Under the pieces are notes generated by a model that saw only the letters and a program-made list of their open reading frames with translations, was not told the origin of the DNA and made no database searches. DNA of 64,000 nt, taken from the NCBI RefSeq assembly GCF_014696315.1, contig NZ_JACJPX010000028.1, positions 1-64,000 on the forward strand, in the 5' to 3' direction. The position numbers and the translations under genes were made by a program. Below, one piece after another: positions 54,260 to 61,995 of the stretch; position 1 is the first letter of the stretch; each line of letters starts with the position of its first letter. The stretch is from Calothrix membranacea FACHB-236. GTDB taxonomy: Bacteria; Cyanobacteriota; Cyanobacteriia; Cyanobacteriales; Nostocaceae.

Positions 54260-57200
54260 TTACTTATCAGATGAAGTAATTAGGGTAACTCTTCCCTGAG
54301 CGCCATAGCCAACTTCACTGAGATAAAGGTTAGAGTCGTGTAATTCAGCAATGATGTGTTGCGCTGATTGTTGAGCATCGAGAGTGGGACTAATATCAAC
54401 TGCTCTGGTGTAAACTTTGGGCCATTCCCATCTCATTGTTTTGGTTAAACCAGCTAAACCGGCTCCGATGACTCCAAAGTTGGTGTTATGCTCAAACCCG
54501 AAGGCTCCATCTAAACGAGCTACTGTGATAAAACAACTGCGTCCGTAACGTGCGGCTTCATTGAGGGATTTTTTCAGGTGTTTCGCCATGAAGAAGACGT
54601 GTTTGACGATCGCCTTTTCTTGTTCAATGTAAGGAAGTGTCTTTGTGTGACTGACTTGGAAGACTGGGTGAATATGGATGAAGGCCCCAATGCTGCCGAT
54701 GTTACTTGTAATAGCAGATAATTTATCTTGCAGTAGTTGTTCGCTTAAATCTACTAGGGTGATGCGGGTAACGCCTGGGGGTAAGAGTGCTTGTTGGGGA
54801 ATTACCGCTTGGGGGAAGCTGAGAACTACAACTTTCCAGCCTTTATCTACTAAGGATTGCACTACCACCGAGGTGGTGAGGGAACCATCATCGGTAACTA
54901 AGGCGATGTGTCCCTCTGGTAAGTTGAAGTCTAAGTAGTCGGGTTGGGGGAGGTATTTGAGTTTGATGGGTAGACGTTGAACGTTATGCTCTACATCTAT
55001 TATCGGCTCGTTGTCAAACTCAAACTCATGCTTTTTTTTTTCACCTCCAGCCAGCTTCTGGAGATAATCAACTATTTGACCGATGGTGCGGAGGTCGCCG
55101 AGTTCTTCAATATTTGGTTTGGGTAGGTCGGGGTACATTTCTTGCATCGCACCCAGGATTTCTACTCGTTTAATCGAGTCGATACCTAAGTCGGCTTCCA
55201 TGTCCATTTCCAGTTCCAGCATCTCTACTGGGTAACCAGTTTTTTCACTGGTAATGTTGAGTAGGGTTTGACCGATGTCTGCGTAGTCAGCGCTGGTTGT
55301 GGTTTCAGTTGTGGTTTCTACTTCAGGGGCGAAGGAGACTACTTCGCTGAGGGGAACTACGGGTTCAGGTGCAGCTACTACTGCAACTGGGGCGACTGGC
55401 TCAGGTGCAGTTACTACGGTTGCAACTGGGGCGACTACTGGGGGAATCTCTGCAACTTCTGGTACGGGAGCAGCTACGGCTACGTTACCTGAGGCGTGGT
55501 TTTGCAGATATTCTACAACTTGGCCAATGGTGCGTTTTTCCGCTAATTCTTCCAAGTTGGGCTTGGGTAGGTCGGGGTATAATTCTTGCAATCCACCTAA
55601 GATTTCTACCCGTTTGATGGAGTCAATACCTAAGTCTGCCTCCATATCCATGTCCATCTCTAACATTTCGATGGGGTAACCTGTCTTTTCACTGGTGATG
55701 CTTAACAGGTTAGTACCCAGTTGAGATAAATCGATGGTGCTGGATGCAGGTGCAGGTGCTGCTACAGGTGCGGGTTCGGGAATGAAAGTAACTGTTTCTG
55801 CTACAGGTGCAGGAATCTCAACTACAGGCTGAGGAGGAATTTCCACAACTGGAGGCGCAGGAATTTCTGCTACAGGCTCAGGCTGAGGTTCAAGAATTTT
55901 GGGAGCGGAGCCATTTTTGGCTACAGGCTCGACTTTTGGCTCAACTACAGGCGCAGTCAGAGTTTCAACAATTTTGGCGGTGGGTGGAACGGGTGCTTCG
56001 GTAACAGCTTCGCTAACGAAGGGTAATGTTACCTGGGGTAAGGTGATTTCTTCACCAGCAACGAGGTGAGAATACTCTTGCTGAATTAGTTGGAAAAAGT
56101 TTTTGGTATATGCGATTTGCTCTTGGAGATATTGCTCATGGATGCGTAGAGTTTCACCTTGTTGGGAATGAAACTGCATCATGCTACGCTCTAAGCTTTC
56201 CATGACAACTTGCTTGAGCTTGGCGGTTTCCCCAGAAGTTTTAGCTTCCGCGAGTAAAGCGTTTTGTTGTTGCATCAGTTGGAAAAATGTTTTGGCATAT
56301 TCCATCTGATGATTGAGATATTGTTCGTGAACTTGTAAATTTTCGCTTTGATTGTTCTGAAATTGAGCCAGGAGATATTCTAAACTTTCTAGAACTCTTT
56401 GATAATTTACAGGTTTTTCAGGTGTTTGCATCTTTGATTCCTGGGCTGGAGTTTGTAAAAGGGTCGCAGGATTCATTTGAGGCTTGGGTTGTGGAGCATA
56501 AGCAACGCCGTTCATGACTGGGGTAGGGGCAGTTTTCTTATGTCCGTTAGTTTGAATGGGTGTGGGACTTACAGGTTCTATGTTCACAGGTGCAGGTGCA
56601 GGTGCAGAGATTGCGGGGGTAATGGTAACTTCAGATGCAGGTGCAGATACTGCGGGGGTAATGGTAACTTCAGATGCAGGTTTAGATACTGCAGGGGTAA
56701 CAGTAACTTCAGATGCAGGTGCAGCTAGCTTAACTTTATGTCCGTTTTGCAAAGCTTGCGGGAAGGCATTTTTGGTTTTTTCCGACACAAAATTAATGCC
56801 GTTTAACTTCACCGTTAACGCTTTTTTCTTCTCGTTTTCGGGTACTGGTAAGGCGGGTGCTAGTTGATAAGGATCGAGATTTTGCAAATTCATCCCCACT
56901 ACACGCATCTGGACAGCAGCTTCGCGCAAAGAGCGATCGCTATTCTTTTGGGTGCTGGGGTTTAAGGAAATGGTCAGGTGTGGGCGATCGCCTAAAATAT
57001 CTTTGACTAAGTTGCTGAGTATTCTGCGGGGGCCAAATTCTACAAAGCAGTAACCACCAGCAGCGTAGATATTCTCAATCTCTTGCTTAAATAGCACCGA
57101 GTTGGAGAGATGGCTTTCCAGAACTTTTTGAATTGCAGGTGCTTCTTGGGGATACTTTTGCCCAGAGACATTGCTGAAAACTGGGATTTGGGGAATTTGG

Positions 57201-59752
57201 AACTTGACAGACTTAGTTGCGATCGCAAAGGATTTCTGAGCAAAAGCAATCAATGGGGTGTGGAATGCTGCGGATACAGGTAGTAATACAGCCGCACAAC
57301 CTTTGTCATGCAATACTTGGCGCACTTTCGCAATTTCGGCGGTGGGGCCAGCTAACACCACTTGGGAAGGAGAATTGATATTAGCAATTAACACCTGAGG
57401 GTAATGTCTAACAATCGCTTCTACCTTGGCAATGTCTTCTTTGACTGCCAACATACTACCGCGATCGTGGTCTGGGTCTTCGGGAGCCGCCATTGCTTGA
57501 CCACGTGCTTTCACCAGGAACAAGTAATCTTCTTCGCTTAATACACCCGCAGCCCATAAAGCTGTTAGTTCACCAAAGCTGTGTCCTGCAACAAAATCGG
57601 ATTTGAAACCAGCTTGTTGCAGAATTTTATACAGCCCAGCACTCAATACCCCAATTGCGGGTTGAGCGTATTCTGTACGCTGTAAAGCGGCTACTTGAGC
57701 ATTCTTTTCTGTTTCTTCAAATGCTGGGTTGGGGAAGACAATTTCCGACAATGAGCGCAAGTTATCTTTCAGCAACAGGCTGTCCATTTTGCTGTAAAGA
57801 CGACGCATTTGGGGGAAGTTCATCACCAATTCCCGGCCCATCTCTAAATATTGAGAACCTTGACCAGAGAACAGCGCCACAACTTTACCAGCCAAATTCA
57901 TTCCCGATGAACGGAAATAAATACCTTGGGGATGCTCCCAAGAAATAGCTGCGCCTTTGTGCTTCAGCCAATCCAAACTAATTTGCAATAACTTGCAAGC
58001 TTCTTGCAGATTTTCAGCGACAAAACCAACTCTCGCAGATGTTTGGGGAATTTCTTGTGCTGTAGAATCTTGAATCAACAGAGCATAATGTCTGTCGCCG
58101 TCCTTAGACTGCAACTTCGCCAAGGTTTCTTCGCACTTGGAGATTAGTTGAGCAGAAGTCCCAGCAAACAGCAGAATTTCCGCAGGTGCATTGTGTAAGC
58201 GGTAAGGCTTATCTTGTTCGGCTTCGTATTCTTCCAAAACTACGTGGTAATTTGTCCCGCCAAAACCAAAGGAACTCACACCAGCACGTCTTGGCGCGTC
58301 ACCTTCGGCGCGAATCCAAGGTCTGGTTTCTGTATTCAAATAAAAGGAGGAATTTTTAATGTTGAGTTTGGGGTTTGGCTCGGTAATGTTAATTGTTGGT
58401 GGCAATATCTTGTGATGTAATGCCAAAGCAGTTTTAATTAAACTTGCTGCACCCGCAGCCGCTTTTGTATGTCCAATTTGGGACTTTACGCTACCCAGTG
58501 CAATGTGCTGTTTCTTTGAATCATGTTCGTTAAAGAAATCTCGCAACGAACCGAATTCTGTGGGGTCGCCAGCCATTGTCCCTGTACCATGTGCTTCCAT
58601 CAAGCCAACGGTAGCAGGAGAAAAGCCTGCATCTTCATAAGCACGTTCTAAGGCTTTGATTTGACCTTCTTTGCGGGGAGCATAAATACTCTTGTAGCGT
58701 CCATCGCTAGAAGTACCAATACCTTTAATCACTGCATAGATTTTATCGTTGTCCCGTTCCGCATCTTCTAAGCGCTTGAGGACAATCATCCCGATACCTT
58801 CACCCAGCATCATCCCATCGGACTTAGCATCAAAAGGTTTCACATTCTCGCTAGGAGAAACAGCCGGGGTTTTGCTGAAGGAAATGTAAGCCATGATGGT
58901 GTTGTCTGTGTCTACACCACCAGTCAGCATCATATCGCTGCGATACTCAACTAGTTCACTAATCGCCAATTTCAAAGCACCGAAGGAACTAGCACAAGCT
59001 GCGTCAACTACACAGTTCATTCCGCCAAAATTTAGACGGTTGGCGATTCGGCCAGCGACAACGTTGGCTAACATCCCCGGGAATGCATTCTCATCCCACT
59101 TAACGTAAGCGCTTTTGATTTTTTCGATAATTTTGGCGGTATCTTCATCAGATAAACCACTGCTTTTCAGTGCTTTTTCCCAAACTGGATATTCTAACCT
59201 GGCTGAAAGTGGCATACCTAATTGCTTCGCCATCGCCACGCCGAGGATTACACCCACCATTTCGCGGTTAAAATCACGCGTGTCACCATAACCAGCATCT
59301 TCCATTGCTTCTTTCGCAACCACTAAACTTAATAGTTGCGATACGTCGGTAACTTCTAAAATGCTGGGGGGAATACCGAATTCCATTGGGTTAAAATCAA
59401 CCTCAGGAATAAACCCGCCGCGTTTGCAATAGGTTTTATCTTCAGGTGTTCTGGGATTTGGATCGTAGTAATCTTTAACGCTCCAGTGGGTTTCTGGAAC
59501 ATCTGTAATACAGTCGGCTTTGCTAATAATATTGCGCCAATATTCCCGTAAATTCCGTGATTTAGGAAATAAAGATGCCATCCCAATAATGGCTATAGGA
59601 TTTTGTTGTAATTGTCTGTTAATCTTGTTAATGGAAATTGGCTTATCCGACTTCACTTTTTTCTCCTCTATAAACTTAATCAAAGTCTTTTCACAACTGT
59701 TGATCTGGGCTTCTAAATCAGCCAAGGCAGTATCAATGGAATTAGCAGACAT
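54260..59752 (-). CDS. hglE: HglE-type iterative polyketide synthase, KS-AT-ACP-ACP-partial KR
   Basis: About 1830 residues from ATG 59752 (open to a TTG at 59815). Order: coiled-coil start (ALADLEAQINSCEKTLIKF), KS with VDAACASSFGAL near residue 253 and MEAHGTGTMAGD, AT with GHSFGELTALWA near 724, Pro/Ala-rich linker with PASEVTITPAVS repeats, two helical repeats (VHEQYLNHQMEYAKTFF and IHEQYLQEQIAYTKNFF), two ACPs with LGIDSIKRVEIL near 1377 and 1526, and a C-terminal Rossmann-like half domain (HIALVTDDGSLTTSVVVQ). The layout is that of PfaA/HglE. Tandem ACPs raise throughput in Pfa synthases. This is the first gene of the cluster and should make the long acyl chain of a heterocyst-type glycolipid aglycone. 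Phosphopantetheinylation must come from an enzyme elsewhere. Confidence 0.92.
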   Translation of the reverse strand: MSANSIDTALADLEAQINSCEKTLIKFIEEKKVKSDKPISINKINRQLQQNPIAIIGMASLFPKSRNLREYWRNIISKADCITDVPETHWSVKDYYDPNPRTPEDKTYCKRGGFIPEVDFNPMEFGIPPSILEVTDVSQLLSLVVAKEAMEDAGYGDTRDFNREMVGVILGVAMAKQLGMPLSARLEYPVWEKALKSSGLSDEDTAKIIEKIKSAYVKWDENAFPGMLANVVAGRIANRLNFGGMNCVVDAACASSFGALKLAISELVEYRSDMMLTGGVDTDNTIMAYISFSKTPAVSPSENVKPFDAKSDGMMLGEGIGMIVLKRLEDAERDNDKIYAVIKGIGTSSDGRYKSIYAPRKEGQIKALERAYEDAGFSPATVGLMEAHGTGTMAGDPTEFGSLRDFFNEHDSKKQHIALGSVKSQIGHTKAAAGAASLIKTALALHHKILPPTINITEPNPKLNIKNSSFYLNTETRPWIRAEGDAPRRAGVSSFGFGGTNYHVVLEEYEAEQDKPYRLHNAPAEILLFAGTSAQLISKCEETLAKLQSKDGDRHYALLIQDSTAQEIPQTSARVGFVAENLQEACKLLQISLDWLKHKGAAISWEHPQGIYFRSSGMNLAGKVVALFSGQGSQYLEMGRELVMNFPQMRRLYSKMDSLLLKDNLRSLSEIVFPNPAFEETEKNAQVAALQRTEYAQPAIGVLSAGLYKILQQAGFKSDFVAGHSFGELTALWAAGVLSEEDYLFLVKARGQAMAAPEDPDHDRGSMLAVKEDIAKVEAIVRHYPQVLIANINSPSQVVLAGPTAEIAKVRQVLHDKGCAAVLLPVSAAFHTPLIAFAQKSFAIATKSVKFQIPQIPVFSNVSGQKYPQEAPAIQKVLESHLSNSVLFKQEIENIYAAGGYCFVEFGPRRILSNLVKDILGDRPHLTISLNPSTQKNSDRSLREAAVQMRVVGMNLQNLDPYQLAPALPVPENEKKKALTVKLNGINFVSEKTKNAFPQALQNGHKVKLAAPASEVTVTPAVSKPASEVTITPAVSAPASEVTITPAISAPAPAPVNIEPVSPTPIQTNGHKKTAPTPVMNGVAYAPQPKPQMNPATLLQTPAQESKMQTPEKPVNYQRVLESLEYLLAQFQNNQSENLQVHEQYLNHQMEYAKTFFQLMQQQNALLAEAKTSGETAKLKQVVMESLERSMMQFHSQQGETLRIHEQYLQEQIAYTKNFFQLIQQEYSHLVAGEEITLPQVTLPFVSEAVTEAPVPPTAKIVETLTAPVVEPKVEPVAKNGSAPKILEPQPEPVAEIPAPPVVEIPPQPVVEIPAPVAETVTFIPEPAPVAAPAPASSTIDLSQLGTNLLSITSEKTGYPIEMLEMDMDMEADLGIDSIKRVEILGGLQELYPDLPKPNLEELAEKRTIGQVVEYLQNHASGNVAVAAPVPEVAEIPPVVAPVATVVTAPEPVAPVAVVAAPEPVVPLSEVVSFAPEVETTTETTTSADYADIGQTLLNITSEKTGYPVEMLELEMDMEADLGIDSIKRVEILGAMQEMYPDLPKPNIEELGDLRTIGQIVDYLQKLAGGEKKKHEFEFDNEPIIDVEHNVQRLPIKLKYLPQPDYLDFNLPEGHIALVTDDGSLTTSVVVQSLVDKGWKVVVLSFPQAVIPQQALLPPGVTRITLVDLSEQLLQDKLSAITSNIGSIGAFIHIHPVFQVSHTKTLPYIEQEKAIVKHVFFMAKHLKKSLNEAARYGRSCFITVARLDGAFGFEHNTNFGVIGAGLAGLTKTMRWEWPKVYTRAVDISPTLDAQQSAQHIIAELHDSNLYLSEVGYGAQGRVTLITSSDK

Positions 59753-60013
59753 AGGACATAACGAATCTGAAGGACTTTGAATTGCATAGCCACAGAAATG
59801 TCTGTTACTGTACAATAATGAAAGCTATCTGTTTGACGAGCAGCTAGCTATCCTATCTGCAAAAGCTAAATGCTTTTTTGGGAATTTACACCACACAAAA
59901 TAAGTAAAGGATGAAGGATAAAGGCTAAAAGCTAAAGGGTGAATGCAATACTATTCGGTTAAGCGTTTTGAACTCAAAATTGGTGTTGGGAAAAGGTTAA
60001 AGGTTAAGGGCTT
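59753..60013. other. promoter region of the polyketide cluster
   Basis: Minus-strand upstream region of the hglE-type gene, ending at the dispersed repeat copy 2. AT-rich with AAAGGATGAAGGATAAAGGCTAAAAG purine repeats (59906-59935). No operator recognised. Confidence 0.45.
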
Positions 60014-60095
60014 CGCCGTGAGCGTCAGCCGAACGGTTAAAGGTTGATTTTTTCCCTTTTCCCATTCCCCTTGTTCCCCTTAACCGACAAGTATT
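60014..60095 (-). repeat. dispersed repeat, copy 2
   Basis: The reverse-strand copy of 21119-21201, starting AATACTTGTCGGTTAAGGGG on the minus strand. It has an exact 23-base match over the GC-rich end and only a few differences elsewhere. It lies between the hglE-type gene and the 92-residue gene. Confidence 0.75.
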
Positions 60096-60157
60096 GAGGG
60101 TGAATCATATTTCACACTTCAACCTACACACTTGATCAAGCAGTGATTTTGAAAATC

Positions 60158-60436
60158 CTAGACAACGCCCGACTCTTGATATTGTGGTAGCAAGTCAATG
60201 ACGTTGTTGAAATTACTAAAATAGTCTTGAAGCGCTGTAGCAGCTTGACCTGTGAATTCTAGCCATTCGTAATGATAGATATTTTGGGCAACTGCATCCC
60301 ACTGAAGCAAGGGAAACTTAGGAGTAGCTATTAGGACAGAAACGCTCTTTTCTCCCAAACTAGTTTGACTATCTAAGTTGATTGCAGCCACATAGCTGGT
60401 GTTAATGACAACGTTCTGTATCTTGATAAATGTCAT
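60158..60436 (-). CDS. small protein of unknown function (92 aa)
   Basis: A 92-residue soluble protein: residues 1-40 look beta-rich (FIKIQNVVINTSYVAAINLD, KSVSVLIATPKF), and 50-92 helical with LEFTGQAATALQDYFSNF. The N-terminal pattern (xxVxxINxxYIxxI) resembles small cyanobacterial proteins without known function. It is on the strand of the polyketide cluster, 405 bases upstream. It has an independent start region, so operon membership is doubtful. Confidence 0.65.
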   Translation of the reverse strand: MTFIKIQNVVINTSYVAAINLDSQTSLGEKSVSVLIATPKFPLLQWDAVAQNIYHYEWLEFTGQAATALQDYFSNFNNVIDLLPQYQESGVV

Positions 60437-61042
60437 AGCCAGTTTCAGCTTCCAGGATAATGTATTTTATGCAATTCGCCCGATAGAAGTTGACAAGTTC
60501 GTTACAGAAAAAACCTCAATTTCACTCCGAATAGATGCAGTAATTTAAACATTAATCGAGCCTTTGTAAGGTGGTAACAATGCCGCTGGCTTTAGTTATT
60601 TCTTTCATACTCCCAAGAAAATAACTGATTTACCTGCCGCTTTAAAAGACTTGAATTAATACAAACACTAGCACAATTTGCATCGAGCGAAGCGTCAGTT
60701 TAAAGGAATTTAAGAAAAAAAATTGAGTGTTGCTGACAAAAAGATTTGATTAAGGCTAAAGCACGAGTGTTAGCTTTAGCTTTGTTTGTCAACCTCATAT
60801 TTGCTTGCTTATTTGCTAGATATTGATTAAATAACAATTACAATAATCACCGTAATAAATAAGTTAGATAGATAACGTTGTTATTGGTACAAAGATTGTA
60901 TGAAGCATTAACCGTATTTTTTTCAACATAACATCATATTTACCCAAAATTTTTTGATGTTTTATCAAGATAATTCAACTTAAACAAATAATAAGTGCTT
61001 TATAAAGCAAAGCTTAATTTTGATAAAGGTGCATTATAAACA

Positions 61043-61110
61043 GATGGGAAATGGGGAATGGGGAATGAGTAATGAGTAATGAGCAATGGGTAATGAGTAA
61101 TGGGGAATAG
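61043..61110. repeat. STRR-type heptamers (ATGGGGA/ATGAGTA)
   Basis: Nine to ten tandem seven-base units varying between ATGGGGA, ATGAGTA and ATGGGTA. Typical intergenic tandem repeat of heterocystous cyanobacteria. Confidence 0.8.
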
Positions 61111-61157
61111 TTAGGTGTAGTAGGCAGTCAAAAATTCATTAATTTTGCTGGGTTGCT

Positions 61158-61190
61158 AGATCCCCGACTTCTCTAAGAAGTCGGGGATCT
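61158..61190. repeat. 15-bp perfect hairpin (AGATCCCCGACTTCT)
   Basis: AGATCCCCGACTTCT (61158-61172) and its exact complement (61176-61190) around a CTA loop. It is a dispersed palindromic repeat rather than a terminator, since no T-run follows. Confidence 0.8.
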
Positions 61191-61305
61191 GACCCATCGC
61201 AACTCGTCATCACTTTTGGATGTGTCGCCAACTACAGCAGTTTTGCTGTGCATCGCATATACTACTTTATGATGATTCTCAACAGAATTCTCTTAAAAGT
61301 CAGTA

Positions 61306-61743
61306 ATGAACAGCATCTTTACCCCCGAAGAAATTACTGCCCTCTCTGCGGAAATTGACCGCCAGTTAATAGAACTGCGCTCTGTTCCAGATTCAGAGCA
61401 AAAACAAGGAGATGATAAAATATCAGCTGAAAAGTTGCTGGTAAAACAAACGGCAGCAATTACACAAGTTACACAAGAAAATTCTCGGAGTTTTTTGCAG
61501 AAATTTGGACGCGCTGCTAAAAGTGATTTATGCGAAGAAGGGGGAATGCTGAATAAGCAGTGGCAGAAATGGGGTGATTTGGATAATAAGGATGCTGTGG
61601 AACGCTTGGGTGCGGTGTTGGTAACGATGGGTTTTTCGGGGGATGTGTTATCTCCTTTAGTTGTGGCGGTAACGGTGATTATTATTCATATTGGGTTGAA
61701 GGCTTTTTGTGAAGATTATTCTGCGGAAGTGGATAATAAATGA
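61306..61743 (+). CDS. protein of unknown function with C-terminal hydrophobic helix (145 aa)
   Basis: A 145-residue protein: charged helical N-terminal part (TPEEITALSAEIDRQLIEL), a middle section (ENSRSFLQKFGRAAKSDLCE) and a hydrophobic C-terminal helix (LSPLVVAVTVIIIHIGLKAF) followed by an acidic tail. I recognise no family. It is convergent with the NB-ARC/TPR gene, 252 bases away. A small helical protein beside a STAND protein could be an effector or a signalling adaptor, which is speculation. Confidence 0.65.
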   Translation: MNSIFTPEEITALSAEIDRQLIELRSVPDSEQKQGDDKISAEKLLVKQTAAITQVTQENSRSFLQKFGRAAKSDLCEEGGMLNKQWQKWGDLDNKDAVERLGAVLVTMGFSGDVLSPLVVAVTVIIIHIGLKAFCEDYSAEVDNK

Positions 61744-61749
61744 ATTTTG

Positions 61750-61782
61750 TCTCACGCAGAGGCGCGGAGGCGCAGAGAGTAA
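61750..61782. repeat. CACGCAGAGGCGC repeat
   Basis: GTCTCACGCAGAGGCGCGGA followed by GGCGCAGAGAGTAAG. Same family as the units at 54127-54150 and 46745-46775, in the opposite orientation to the first. Confidence 0.65.
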
Positions 61783-61809
61783 GATTACTAGAAGTAAAAA
61801 ATGCCCAAT

Positions 61810-61894
61810 TGTCATTGCGAATGCAGCGAAGCGGAATGAAGCAATCGCAAGGGCTGAGATTGCTTCGCTACACTCCGTTTCGCTCGCAATGACA
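61810..61894. repeat. MITE-like palindrome TGTCATTGCGA (85 bp)
   Basis: Ends TGTCATTGCGA (61810-61820) and TCGCAATGACA (61884-61894) are exact inverted repeats, with GAAGCAATCGCAA/GATTGCTTCGCTAC complementary inside. It is a dispersed repeat, probably a non-autonomous element. Confidence 0.75.
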
Positions 61895-61899
61895 GTCCA

Positions 61900-61976
61900 G
61901 TAGGGTGTGTTATGCCGTAGGCTAACGCACCTGAGATTTTTGGCGGTGCGTTGCGCTGCGCGACAACACACCCTAC
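61900..61976. repeat. MITE-like palindrome GTAGGGTGTGTT (77 bp)
   Basis: Ends GTAGGGTGTGTT (61900-61911) and AACACACCCTAC (61965-61976) are exact inverted repeats. Internal AACGCACC/GGTGCGTT arms also pair. It lies 5 bases from the previous palindrome and is followed by ATTACGA heptamers. Confidence 0.8.
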
Positions 61977-61995
61977 ATTTACGGCGAATTACGAA

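Larger units (their letters stand above)
60437..61305. other. long intergenic region with heptamer and hairpin repeats
   Basis: No coding frame. The first 550 bases are AT-rich. From 61043 to 61110 there are nine imperfect ATGGGGA/ATGAGTA heptamers. From 61158 to 61190 there is a perfect 15-bp hairpin. Confidence 0.6.

Noticed and set aside
55268-56867. Plus-strand frames rich in Gly/Ala or Gln/Leu opposite the hglE linker
   Set aside because: They arise from the antisense of Pro/Ala/Val-rich linker repeats and do not form independent genes.
61043-61110. CRISPR-like tandem units
   Set aside because: The units are seven bases without spacers. They are STRR heptamers, and no cas gene is in the window.
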